Positions 1 to 7,083 of a DNA stretch of 13,316 bases are shown here, one piece after another. Source of the DNA: a bacterium (GTDB lineage Bacteria; Caldisericota; Caldisericia; B22-G15); NCBI GenBank assembly GCA_012517755.1, contig JAAYUH010000141.1, positions 1 through 13,316 on the forward strand, written 5' to 3'. Every line of letters starts with the position of its first letter. The stretch's first letter is position 1. The notes beneath the pieces are model-generated. The model was given only the letters and a program-made list of their open reading frames with translations. It was not told the origin of the DNA and did no database searches. Both the position numbers and the translations under genes were made by a program.

Positions 1-72
1 AAAAATTATTTAAATTCAGTTTAATAATAAGTAAATATGTAGAAAAATTTTATTTATTCACTATGTTTATAT

Positions 73-100
73 TTGACAATAGGTTAATTTTTTTTATAAT
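73..100 (+). promoter_or_regulatory. Sigma-70 promoter of the tRNA (and probably the downstream operon)
   Basis: A perfect -35 hexamer TTGACA (73-78) and a perfect -10 hexamer TATAAT (95-100) are separated by 16 bp. Transcription should start near 106-108, only a few bases before the mature tRNA 5' end at 110, so the primary transcript would have almost no 5' leader. It is the strongest housekeeping promoter seen in the window and probably also supplies transcript for the protein genes that follow without a gap. The 72 bases before it are AT-rich with nothing recognisable. Confidence 0.85.
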
Positions 101-109
101 ATTATCAAG

Positions 110-184
110 GGGCTCGTAGCTCAAAGGTAGAGCGGGTGGCTCATAACCACTAGGTTCTAGGTTCGAATCCTAGCGAGCCCACCA
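110..184 (+). tRNA. tRNA with CAU anticodon (elongator Met, or Ile2)
   Basis: A complete cloverleaf folds by eye. The 7-bp acceptor stem is 110-116/174-180, the D stem 119-122/130-133, the anticodon stem 135-139/147-151 and the T stem 157-161/169-173 with loop TTCGAAT. Loop CTCATAA places anticodon CAT at 142-144. The discriminator is A181 and the CCA end is encoded (182-184). The first pair is G-C, and the anticodon stem lacks the three consecutive G-C pairs of initiator tRNA, so it is not fMet. An elongator Met tRNA and a lysidine-modified Ile2 tRNA cannot be separated by eye. The last base of CCA is also the A of an ATG that opens the next reading frame. Confidence 0.93.
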
Positions 185-201
185 TGAGGATTGATAAAAT
201 T

Positions 202-933
202 ATGGAGTTAAAAAAAAGAGATTCCCTTCTTCTATATAAACTTCAATTACTTGATTTAAAAATTTTTCAAATTGAAAGTAGGGATATTGAAAAAAATCTT
301 AATGAAATTCAGTTTGAAATTAAAAAGATAGAGGAAGAGGTTAAAAAATTATCTAATGATTTAAAAGAAAAAGAGTTGGAAATAAAAAATATTGAAGGAG
401 AGATAGCTGATTTAAATAAAAGAGGGGATAAATTAAAAGAAACTCTTTCTTCAGGAAAAAAATTAAGTGAGAAAGAATTAAATTCAATTCAAAGTGAAAT
501 TGATAAAATTCAAAATTTAATAAAGAAGAATGAGGATATTATCATTGAAATAGATGAATTTATTGAAAAAACTAAAGAAAAAATTAAAAAACAGAGAGAG
601 GTTTTAGATTCAAAAAAGAAAGAGGGGCTAAATGAAGATATAAAAATTAAAGAAGAGAAAAAAAAGTTAGAAATCGATAAGGATGAATATATTAAAAAAA
701 GAGAGGAGCTGATAAAAAAAATACCAGAGGAATTACTAAATTTTTATCAAATTAATATAAATAGATTTGGAAGAAAAATAATATCTGTTGTTATAGAAGA
801 TAGATGCAGTGAATGTGGCATGATTCTACCCTATGGATTAATATCAATTCTAAAAAATAGTGATAAGTCTATCAATTGTGAAAATTGTGGAAGATTTTTA
901 ATTTTGAAAAAGGATATTGATATTGATTTTTAA
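202..933 (+). CDS. Coiled-coil zinc-ribbon protein (C4-type, DUF164/CdsZ-like)
   Basis: The protein is a long Lys/Glu-rich helical coiled coil (about residues 20-180, counting from the ATG at 184) followed by a four-cysteine zinc ribbon. The ribbon has C208-x2-C211 and C232-x2-C235, the second in the context CENCGR. This two-part layout and the LPYG/CGR signatures match the bacterial C4-type zinc-ribbon family, proposed to act in nucleic-acid or translation-related roles but poorly characterised. The longest frame opens at ATG 184, which shares its A with the tRNA CCA end and has no Shine-Dalgarno site. ATG 202 has GAGGAT (186-191) about 10 bases upstream. Because tRNA 3' processing would remove the A of ATG 184, ATG 202 is preferred (243 aa rather than 249). 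The 3' end overlaps the next gene. Confidence 0.82.
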   Translation: MELKKRDSLLLYKLQLLDLKIFQIESRDIEKNLNEIQFEIKKIEEEVKKLSNDLKEKELEIKNIEGEIADLNKRGDKLKETLSSGKKLSEKELNSIQSEIDKIQNLIKKNEDIIIEIDEFIEKTKEKIKKQREVLDSKKKEGLNEDIKIKEEKKKLEIDKDEYIKKREELIKKIPEELLNFYQININRFGRKIISVVIEDRCSECGMILPYGLISILKNSDKSINCENCGRFLILKKDIDIDF

Positions 934-1669
934 TATTATTTTCAATTTTATTCTTGGAACCATAGTTGGAAGTTTTTTAAATGTATTAATTTATAGATTA
1001 CCAAGAAAAATTGAAGTGGTTTATTCAAGATCTTTTTGTCCTGAATGTGGACACAAACTTGGCTTCTTTGACTTGATTCCTCTTTTATCATACATTTTAT
1101 TAAAAGGTAAGTGCAGATATTGTGGTGCGAAAATATCTTTTATTTATCCGTTGATTGAATTTCTAACAGGTATAATTTTTGTTATATCATTTATATATTA
1201 TGGATTTTCAATCTTTTATTTAAAATTTGTTATTTTTTCTTCAATACTTATTGTAATATCGATAATTGATTTAAAAACAATGGAGATAGTAGATGGTCCA
1301 TTATATTTTGGACTTTTTATGGGTGTTATTTTTTTATTAATTGAAAAAAATTATATCAATACTCTTTATGGAGTTATTATTGCTCCATTGATTTTTTTCT
1401 TGATAATTGTTTTATCAAAAGGTGGAATGGGAGGTGGAGATTTTAAATTATCTTTTCTTTTTGGTCTTTATCTAAGTTTCCCAAAAATTATTCCATGGTT
1501 TTTCTTATCATTTTTAATAGGGTTCATTCCTGCAATCTATCTACTTATAACAAAAAAAGCTACAAGAAAAACACCTCTTCCATTTGGTCCATTTATGGCG
1601 ATCTCTGGAATAATTGTATTTTTATTTGGAAATCAGATTATTAGATTTTACAATAATTTGATGTTATAA
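923..1669 (+). CDS. pilD: Prepilin peptidase / N-methyltransferase (A24 family)
   Basis: This is an integral-membrane aspartic protease that cleaves type IV prepilin leader peptides and N-methylates the mature pilin. Counting from the upstream TTG at 917, the N-terminal GTIVGSFLNVLIYRLPR segment is typical. The zinc-binding cysteines C41/C44 and C66/C69 of the methyltransferase domain are present. The catalytic aspartates lie in IIDLKTMEIVD (D118) and in the diagnostic GMGGGDFKL motif (D175). Several hydrophobic helices span the rest. Length is normal for the family. TTG 917 sits only 2 bases after AAAGGA, while TTG 923 is 8 bases after it, so 923 is the likelier start. The start overlaps the preceding gene by 11 nt, suggesting translational coupling. 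It heads the pilMNO block, so it is probably the peptidase for pilins encoded elsewhere; no pilin gene is visible here. Confidence 0.93.
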   Translation: MIFNIIFNFILGTIVGSFLNVLIYRLPRKIEVVYSRSFCPECGHKLGFFDLIPLLSYILLKGKCRYCGAKISFIYPLIEFLTGIIFVISFIYYGFSIFYLKFVIFSSILIVISIIDLKTMEIVDGPLYFGLFMGVIFLLIEKNYINTLYGVIIAPLIFFLIIVLSKGGMGGGDFKLSFLFGLYLSFPKIIPWFFLSFLIGFIPAIYLLITKKATRKTPLPFGPFMAISGIIVFLFGNQIIRFYNNLML

Positions 1670-1680
1670 TATGGATAATT

Positions 1681-2832
1681 ATGGCTAATTTATTTGGTAA
1701 GTCACCAGTAATAGGTCTTGATTTAGGATCAGGGTATATAAAAATAGCTCAATTGAAAGAAACAACAAAAGGGCTAAATCTTGTAAATATTGGTTTACTT
1801 CCAACTCCAAAAGGTGCTATTGAAAATGCTAAAATTGTAAACCCAGAAGATATATCAGAAGCTATAAGAACCCTTCTTAGAATGTTTTCCTTCATTGGAA
1901 AAAGAGTAGTAGCATCAGTTTCTGGTCAGCTTGTAACAGTTAGGACTTTAACCGTTGATAAACTACCAGAAACAGAACTCAATGAAGTTGTAAAATGGGA
2001 GATACAAAAAATTCTTCCTTATAAACTCGATGAAGCATCGATTGATTATCAAATTCTTGGTGTTGTTCCAGAAACTGAAGGTAAAAAATTATCTATAATT
2101 GCAGCAGCTGCAAGTCTTGATATTATTAATAGTATTGTATCAGCAATAAAACTTGCAAAACTTGAACCAGTTGCAATAGAAATTGAATCTTTTGCTGAAT
2201 TAAGACTTCTTGATTATACATATAGTAACAAATATTCAAAAAATATTATTTTACTCGTAAATTCAGGTTATTCATTTACCTCTATAAATATAATTGAAAA
2301 TGGTATTTTAAGATTCACAAGGGTTATACCTTTTGGTGGAAAATCTCTGATTAGAGTTATACAGGATACACTCAAGATTAATGAGAAAGATGCAGAAACA
2401 TATCTTGTTACAGCATGCGATTTAAATCTCGAAAAATATTCGAAAGATTCAGATACTTTTAGAATAACAGAATCTATTTTACCAATTATTGAAGAATTTG
2501 CTTTGGAAATCAGAAGATCAATCACTTATTATCAAGGCTTACCAGATTTTTCAGGTAAAGATTTTCTTGTTATTTTAGGAGGCGGAACATCTAAAATTAA
2601 AGGGTTGAATGATTATATAAATTCATATCTGAAAGTTGAATCAATCCTTGATGATCTTCTCATTAAAGGAGTCGAATTCAACCCAAAACTTTTTACTGAA
2701 GATTATTTAAGAGAAATGTCACCATTTTTCACAGTGGCAGTTGGACTATCAATGAGAGAATCTTTTGAAAAGTTTGAAAAAACAAAAAAATTGGCTCCAA
2801 AACCAAAATTAATAGTAAAGAAAGGTAAATGA
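1681..2832 (+). CDS. pilM: Type IV pilus assembly actin-like ATPase PilM
   Basis: PilM is a cytoplasmic actin/FtsA-like protein that binds the short N-terminal tail of PilN and links the pilus inner-membrane platform to the motor. The N-terminal phosphate-binding motif IGLDLGSGYIKIAQL, the central LPETELNEVVKWEIQKILPY block and the late ILGGGTSKIKGLNDYI adenosine motif are clear. The 383-residue length is close to other PilM proteins. The C-terminus is a Lys/Pro-rich tail. The start ATG has only a weak GGAT upstream, 11 bases after pilD ends, so coupling to pilD is likely. The gene ends in TGA immediately before pilN, which is evidence that TGA works as a stop in this genome. Confidence 0.95.
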   Translation: MANLFGKSPVIGLDLGSGYIKIAQLKETTKGLNLVNIGLLPTPKGAIENAKIVNPEDISEAIRTLLRMFSFIGKRVVASVSGQLVTVRTLTVDKLPETELNEVVKWEIQKILPYKLDEASIDYQILGVVPETEGKKLSIIAAAASLDIINSIVSAIKLAKLEPVAIEIESFAELRLLDYTYSNKYSKNIILLVNSGYSFTSINIIENGILRFTRVIPFGGKSLIRVIQDTLKINEKDAETYLVTACDLNLEKYSKDSDTFRITESILPIIEEFALEIRRSITYYQGLPDFSGKDFLVILGGGTSKIKGLNDYINSYLKVESILDDLLIKGVEFNPKLFTEDYLREMSPFFTVAVGLSMRESFEKFEKTKKLAPKPKLIVKKGK

Positions 2833-2833
2833 T

Positions 2834-3394
2834 ATGAATATAAAGATTAATCTTTTACCTATAACCAAGAAGAAAAAAACTAAATTAGCAGATACAAACA
2901 TTATAATTATATTCATATTTTTTGTTTTAATTCTTGGATTAATCTATTTTTTCTACAATACTAAAATTAACTCTCTTACAAATGATCTTGCAACAATACA
3001 ACAAAACATAGCAAAATATAATGATATGGAAAGTTTGAAAAATGAAAAAATAAAATCTGATACTGTACTAAATTATTATATAAATACAATAAATAAACTC
3101 GGTAAAAACCAAGTTAAATTTTCTCAATTTTTCAATACATTATCACAAAATTTTCCGAGTTACGCATATCTTACAAATCTTGATGTTGATCTTGATACAA
3201 AAGTTATAAGATTAACTGGTGTTGTTGATGACTACTATAACCTTGGAAGATTATTAAACTACTTATCGAATTTCAAACTTATGAGCAATGTTTATTTATC
3301 AAATTTCTCTAAGCAGGCTGTAGCCGGACAAGGAACTACATCATCAGTTACATTTACAATTATCGCTATATGGAATGTGGGGGCTGAAAAATGA
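2834..3394 (+). CDS. pilN: Type IV pilus platform protein PilN
   Basis: PilN is a bitopic inner-membrane protein whose cytoplasmic N-terminus binds PilM and whose periplasmic part pairs with PilO. The diagnostic N-terminal INLLP motif (residues 4-8) is followed by a Lys-rich stretch, one transmembrane helix (about 23-42), a short coiled coil and an alpha/beta periplasmic domain. Length (186 aa) is typical. AAAGGT at the end of pilM gives an 8-nt spaced ribosome binding site, and only one base separates pilM from this ATG. Its stop overlaps the pilO start (ATGA). Sequence identity in this family is low, so the call rests on the motif, topology and gene order together. Confidence 0.92.
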   Translation: MNIKINLLPITKKKKTKLADTNIIIIFIFFVLILGLIYFFYNTKINSLTNDLATIQQNIAKYNDMESLKNEKIKSDTVLNYYINTINKLGKNQVKFSQFFNTLSQNFPSYAYLTNLDVDLDTKVIRLTGVVDDYYNLGRLLNYLSNFKLMSNVYLSNFSKQAVAGQGTTSSVTFTIIAIWNVGAEK

Positions 3395-3975
3395 AATTAA
3401 ATAAATATGTTGTTTTAATAATATTAATGGCACTTATATTTTTTGCTTTTTATAATTTTATTCTAAAAAATCAGATTCAAAAAGTCAAAGAATTGAATCT
3501 TAAAATTGATGAAGCTAATGCAAAACTCGATGAACTATTAAATATCAAGAAAAATGAAGATAAAATAAAATCTTTATTAGATGAAAATAAAAATGATATT
3601 GAAGAGTTAAGATCTATTTTACCAATAGGTGAAAATTTACCAATTCTTTTAACACAATTCAATCAGGTTGAAGAAGATTTAAACATCATATTTAACAATT
3701 TAAATTTTGTTGGAGGAGTTTCACAGCAGGGTGGAAATATATCGAGTTCGAGATTAATGGTTAGAGATGATTATTATGAAATGAAGGTTACTTTTTCTAT
3801 AACTTCAGATTATGAAACTTTTATGAAACTTCTTGATAGATTAGAAAACTTTCCAAGAGTACTTGGAATAAGAAAAATAAGTGTATCGTCTCAGAGACAA
3901 ACTTTTGAAACAGAAAAAGTAGCCTCCCACAATTATAATTTGGAAATTTATATATATTCTGCAAAGGAGCCATAG
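3391..3975 (+). CDS. pilO: Type IV pilus platform protein PilO
   Basis: PilO forms the periplasmic heterodimer with PilN in the pilus alignment complex. The protein has a short cytoplasmic N-terminus, one transmembrane helix (about 7-24), a coiled coil (about 28-75) and a ferredoxin-like periplasmic domain. The LPIGENLPILLTQFNQVEEDL segment is the conserved family region, and the later FMKLLDRLENFPRVLGI segment is also typical. The start overlaps the pilN stop by 4 nt (ATGA) and is preceded by a G-rich stretch (GGGGG) serving as ribosome binding site. Its size of 194 aa is normal. Gene order pilM-N-O makes the assignment secure despite low sequence conservation. Confidence 0.92.
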   Translation: MKLNKYVVLIILMALIFFAFYNFILKNQIQKVKELNLKIDEANAKLDELLNIKKNEDKIKSLLDENKNDIEELRSILPIGENLPILLTQFNQVEEDLNIIFNNLNFVGGVSQQGGNISSSRLMVRDDYYEMKVTFSITSDYETFMKLLDRLENFPRVLGIRKISVSSQRQTFETEKVASHNYNLEIYIYSAKEP

Positions 3976-3976
3976 T

Positions 3977-4276
3977 ATGGCAACAAAAGTTAAAGTAACA
4001 AATAAGAAAAAAGAGGAACAAAAAAAGAATCAAACACTTTTGTTGATATTATTTTTTATACTTATAGGAGTTGCTGGAGCCCTTTTCTATTTTTTATACC
4101 TTAAACCACCGGTTAAAAAAGAAGGAACGATACCAACCACGAATATTATGAATACTCTTTTAAAAGATTACAGTATTGATGACTTAAAAGAAGACATAGA
4201 GAAAAGAAAACTTGAAATACCATCAATAGAAACTAAATCTGAAGAAATAGGGAATGAGGATCCTTTTGTTCCATGA
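3977..4276 (+). CDS. Small single-pass membrane protein in the pilP position
   Basis: I do not recognise the family with certainty. The 99-residue protein has a Lys-rich cytoplasmic N-terminus (residues 1-18), one transmembrane helix (about 20-42), a short linker with PP and TIPTT, an amphipathic acidic segment and a C-terminal NEDPFVP. The DPFxP tail recalls the RxDPFxP-type motif found in PilP-like and other pilus/secretion accessory proteins. PilP normally follows pilO, so a reduced functional counterpart is plausible, but the beta-domain of PilP is absent and there is no lipobox. AAAGGAG (3963-3969) gives a good ribosome binding site with 7-nt spacing, so the gene is real. Its TGA overlaps the next ATG by 4 nt. 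Confidence 0.75.
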   Translation: MATKVKVTNKKKEEQKKNQTLLLILFFILIGVAGALFYFLYLKPPVKKEGTIPTTNIMNTLLKDYSIDDLKEDIEKRKLEIPSIETKSEEIGNEDPFVP

Positions 4277-5304
4277 TAATTAATTTAAGCAAAGATATTT
4301 CGCATTTTTTAATAATTAAAACTGAAAATATAAGATATTTATCAAATTTCACTGGAGAAGATGCTTTTCTTTTAATAAGTAGTGATAAAAAAATTCTTTT
4401 TGTTGATTCAAGATTTACTGTTCAAGCAAAAGAAGAAGTATTTAATGATATCGAAGTTATTGAATATAAACCTCCTATTGAAAATTTTATTTTTGATAAT
4501 TTTAAAATTGATAAATTGGGGTTTGAAGATACAATTAAATATAGTTTTTATAATCTACTCTCTCAAAAATTTGGAGTTGATAAAATAGTTGTTAAAAAAG
4601 ATTTTGTTGAAAATTTTAGAATAATAAAAAATGATAAAGAGATAGAAAAAATTTTGAAAGCAGAGGAGATATCTGAGAAATCATTTATGAAAACTTTAGA
4701 ATTAATAAAAGAAGGCACAAGTGAAAAAGACCTCTCTATAGAACTTGAATATCAGATGAAAAAACTCGGGGGAGAAAAAAATGGATTCGATACAATTATC
4801 TTATTTGGTGAGAGGGGAGCTCTTCCACATGGAAAACCAGGAGATAGAAAATTAAAAAATAATAAAGCTATAATTTTTGATTTTGGAACCATTTTCAATG
4901 GTTATCACTCTGATTGTACAAGAACTGTTATCTTTGGAAATATGAGTTCAGATTTTATGGAAGCATTTAACATAGTTAAAGATGCCCAAATAATGGGTAT
5001 AGAATATATAAAAGAAAATTTAAAAGGTTATGAGGTTGATGGAGTAAGTAGAAACTATATTAAGGATAAAGGATATGGTGATTATTTTGGACATGGATTG
5101 GGACATGGTGTTGGTCTTGAAATTCATGAAAGACCAACACTTTCGCCAAGAGGAGAAGAAGAACTAAAAGAAAATATGGTTGTAACAATTGAGCCAGGAA
5201 TATATATTCCAAACAAATTAGGAATAAGAATTGAGGATTTAGTTGTTGTTAAAAAAAACGGTTGTTTAAACTTAACTAAATTAGATAAATATATTAAGAT
5301 TTAA
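4273..5304 (+). CDS. pepP: Xaa-Pro aminopeptidase (M24 metallopeptidase)
   Basis: This is a cytosolic dinuclear-metal peptidase that removes N-terminal residues preceding proline. The N-terminal creatinase-like domain (about 1-120) is followed by the pita-bread catalytic domain. The five metal ligands are D203 (IFDFG), D214 (YHSDCTRT), H278 (GHGLGHGVG), E307 (TIEPGIY) and E321 (GIRIEDLV), and H285 is the nearby conserved histidine. All are intact. Length (343 aa) is normal for prolidase-type YpdF/PepQ-like enzymes, so Xaa-Pro dipeptidase is an alternative. It starts within an ATGA overlap and appears to close the pilus-linked operon; this looks like chance co-transcription rather than a pilus role. 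Its 3' end overlaps the convergent gene by 11 bp with no clear terminator between. Confidence 0.93.
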   Translation: MIINLSKDISHFLIIKTENIRYLSNFTGEDAFLLISSDKKILFVDSRFTVQAKEEVFNDIEVIEYKPPIENFIFDNFKIDKLGFEDTIKYSFYNLLSQKFGVDKIVVKKDFVENFRIIKNDKEIEKILKAEEISEKSFMKTLELIKEGTSEKDLSIELEYQMKKLGGEKNGFDTIILFGERGALPHGKPGDRKLKNNKAIIFDFGTIFNGYHSDCTRTVIFGNMSSDFMEAFNIVKDAQIMGIEYIKENLKGYEVDGVSRNYIKDKGYGDYFGHGLGHGVGLEIHERPTLSPRGEEELKENMVVTIEPGIYIPNKLGIRIEDLVVVKKNGCLNLTKLDKYIKI

Positions 5305-6139
5305 AAATTTTTTCAATTAGATAAAGAAAAGTTATACCAAAAGATATCGAAGCAAAAATGGTCAAAAACAAAAATCCAACTTTAGGTAAAATAATAAAAA
5401 TAAATACAACAAGAATTCCTATTATAGTTGATAAAATTCTTTCACCAATATTGTCTTGTAAATCCTTTTTAAAAATTTTTAAAATATAATTTCCCAATTT
5501 ATTAACTACTACAGAAATTCCACAAAAACCTAAAATTATAAGAGTAATGATATATATAACATATATCGATCTTCCAAACGGAAATATTGCTTCTTTTGGA
5601 ATAATGAAAAGTGATAGAGTGAAAATTATTACACTTAAAGGAATTATATATAGAATATTTTTAACAAAATAATTTGATATATTTATGAAACTTTTTTCAA
5701 AAAGGATAAGAAATAATAGTGAAAAAATTGCTATCAATAAAATAATAACAATCTTAAGAAGTAATCCCTCATTTGAGAGAAATATAGGTGGAATATTTAA
5801 ATTATTAGAATTTTCTGTACTCTCTTCTGGTGGAAACTCTATTCTTCTACCAACAACAATTGCTTCATCATCCATTATAATTCTACCATTATAGGTTATC
5901 ACATCACCTCTAACATAAGACTTTTCTTTTAAATTTATGTCCCCTTTTAAAACAATTATGTTTCCAAATACTTTTCCATAAACAGTAACATTCCCATTTC
6001 CAAGTCTTACATCTCCTCTTACTTCTTCATTTGATTTTATAACAATATCACCATTTCCTTTTACTATTCCTTGAGCATTAACTAAATTTGGTATAGATAT
6101 TATTAAGAATAGAAGTATTAATATTAAAAATTTCTTCAC
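5294..6139 (-). CDS. Secreted bactofilin-like / polymer-forming domain with multi-pass membrane region
   Basis: A signal peptide (residues 1-22, cleaved near NA-QG) leads into a short beta-repeat region (about 24-102). There, Gly-Asp and Gly-Asn turns recur every 15-20 residues (GNGDIVI, RGDVRLGNGNVTVYG, GNIIVLKGDINL, RGDVITYNG), the pattern of bactofilin-type right-handed beta helices. A linker rich in Pro/Ser/Asn is followed by about five transmembrane helices (127-148, 160-181, 190-215, 235-251, 254-276). The topology places the beta-repeat outside the cytoplasm. GTG 6139 is chosen because AAAGGAGG lies 6 nt upstream; it overlaps the preceding TGA (GTGA). Being last in the sigma-factor operon, it may be the effector or sensor of an envelope response; that is inference. 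Confidence 0.8.
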   Translation of the reverse strand: MKKFLILILLFLIISIPNLVNAQGIVKGNGDIVIKSNEEVRGDVRLGNGNVTVYGKVFGNIIVLKGDINLKEKSYVRGDVITYNGRIIMDDEAIVVGRRIEFPPEESTENSNNLNIPPIFLSNEGLLLKIVIILLIAIFSLLFLILFEKSFINISNYFVKNILYIIPLSVIIFTLSLFIIPKEAIFPFGRSIYVIYIITLIILGFCGISVVVNKLGNYILKIFKKDLQDNIGERILSTIIGILVVFIFIILPKVGFLFLTIFASISFGITFLYLIEKIFKS

Positions 6140-6507
6140 TGTTTTCCTCCTTTTGTATTGAACCTAACCTTTATAAAAATTACTCCAAATATAACTGAGA
6201 GTAAAAGAAGTAAAAAATAGATTATTTGAGTTAAAAATAGAGGATTTGAAAGATAAATTTCAATATATGTTTCAATTCTTTTTATTGATTCATTCTCATC
6301 AAGAATAAAATTTGGAGTTAGAAAAGAAACTTGATGTGGCAATAAAAGAATTACTAAAATAGAGAGTATAGCAATAGGAATTAAGTATATAAAGGAAAAT
6401 TTTCTCTCTTTTTTTAAAATCCTTTCCATTATAGATTTTTTCTCTTCATTTGATAATTTATATATCTTTTTTAAATCAGATAGCTTCTCTTCAAATTTCT
6501 CTTCCAT
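6136..6507 (-). CDS. Two-pass membrane protein, candidate anti-sigma factor
   Basis: No family is recognised by sequence. The 123-residue protein has a charged helical N-terminus (1-36) that would face the cytoplasm, a transmembrane helix (38-56), an extracytoplasmic loop of about 35 residues, and a second helix (94-113) with a short basic tail. Anti-sigma factors commonly sit immediately after their ECF sigma gene and have a cytoplasmic sigma-binding helix joined to a membrane anchor, which fits. The HxxxCxxC zinc motif of the ZAS family is absent, and there is no cysteine at all, so if it is an anti-sigma factor it is not of that class. Its start overlaps the sigma gene by 17 nt, with GAGG 6 nt upstream. 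It ends in a 4-nt overlap with the next gene. Confidence 0.68.
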   Translation of the reverse strand: MEEKFEEKLSDLKKIYKLSNEEKKSIMERILKKERKFSFIYLIPIAILSILVILLLPHQVSFLTPNFILDENESIKRIETYIEIYLSNPLFLTQIIYFLLLLLSVIFGVIFIKVRFNTKGGKQ

Positions 6508-7021
6508 TATCTACCTCTTTATATAATAGTTTTCTTAATTTCTCCTTTGCTCTAAAAATTCTCACTTTAACATTTTCTAATGATATATTTAAAATATTAG
6601 CAATTTCATCATATGATAGATCTTGTTGATAAAAAAGTAAAAGTATTTCTCTATCATTCTCATTAAGTTTTTTTAAAGCATCTTCGAGCATAACATCCCT
6701 TTCAAAATAATTTTCTTCTGTAAATTTATCTGTTTCAAGTTCTTCATATACTTTATTTTTTCTCATAAAATTTATTCCTTCATTTCTTGCAATTTTTATT
6801 AACCAGGGAAAAAATTCCTTATCTTCATTAAAATTTTTAATTCCCTTAAACGCTTTAAAAAAAACTTCTGATGTTAAGTTCAAAGCTTCATCTCTATCAC
6901 CTAAAAATCTTATAAAATATGAAAAAACTCTATCACTATATTTTTCGACAAGGAGTCCAAACATCTCTTTATCTCCTTTTTTCACCTCCTTGATAATTTC
7001 ACTTTCAGGTAAATCATTCAC
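6491..7021 (-). CDS. ECF-type RNA polymerase sigma factor
   Basis: The protein directs RNA polymerase to a specific promoter set. Region 2 (about residues 8-88) carries the KKGDKEMFGLLVEKYSDRV and DEALNLTSEVFFKAFKGI core-binding segments and FPWLIKIARNEGINFMRK. Region 4 (about 112-168) has the helix-turn-helix LSYDEIANILNISLENVKVRIFRAKEKLRK. Region 3 is missing and the length is 176 aa, as in ECF/SigW-like factors. GTG 7021 is taken as start to keep the full region 2. It has no spaced ribosome binding site, while an in-frame ATG at 6964 has AGGAG 8 nt upstream but would cut into region 2. The adjacent membrane protein suggests control by sequestration and a cell-envelope signal. Confidence 0.92.
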   Translation of the reverse strand: MNDLPESEIIKEVKKGDKEMFGLLVEKYSDRVFSYFIRFLGDRDEALNLTSEVFFKAFKGIKNFNEDKEFFPWLIKIARNEGINFMRKNKVYEELETDKFTEENYFERDVMLEDALKKLNENDREILLLFYQQDLSYDEIANILNISLENVKVRIFRAKEKLRKLLYKEVDNGREI

Positions 7022-7028
7022 ACCTATA

Positions 7029-7060
7029 AGTATATACTTTTAAAAAATTTTTTTGTTACA
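7029..7060 (-). promoter_or_regulatory. Putative promoter of the sigma-factor operon
   Basis: On the - strand a TATACT -10-like box (7034 to 7029) lies just before the GTG start, so transcription would begin at or within a few bases of the start codon. Further upstream, TGTAAC (7060 to 7055) is followed after 17 bp by GTATA. That resembles the TGTAAC/TGAAAC -35 and CGTA-like -10 of ECF promoters, which would allow autoregulation. The two readings use different -10 positions, the A/T tracts between are low in information, and neither is proven. Confidence 0.35.
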
Positions 7061-7068
7061 TATATTTG

Positions 7069-7077
7069 TGTTATATT
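7069..7077 (+). promoter_or_regulatory. Extended -10 promoter of era
   Basis: TGTTATATT fits the extended -10 pattern TGn-TATATT. No good -35 is present at 16-18 bp; TTGTTA (7053-7058) is too close. A start site about 7 nt downstream would fall on the A of the era ATG at 7084, implying a leaderless mRNA. That agrees with the absence of any Shine-Dalgarno sequence before era. Confidence 0.5.
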
Positions 7078-7083
7078 TAATAT

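Noticed and set aside
1665..1670. TATAAT just before pilM as a promoter.
   Set aside because: No -35-like hexamer lies 16-18 bp upstream, and in this AT-rich sequence TATAAT alone is expected by chance; pilM sits within a tight operon.
5291..5312. A/T palindrome at the overlap of the two convergent genes as a bidirectional terminator.
   Set aside because: It is only A/T runs with no GC stem, and it is inside both coding sequences.
6962..6964. Internal ATG with a good AGGAG site as the true start of the sigma factor.
   Set aside because: It would remove the first helix of region 2 (IIKEVKKGDKE), which is conserved in the family; the longer GTG form is preferred, although a second product is possible.
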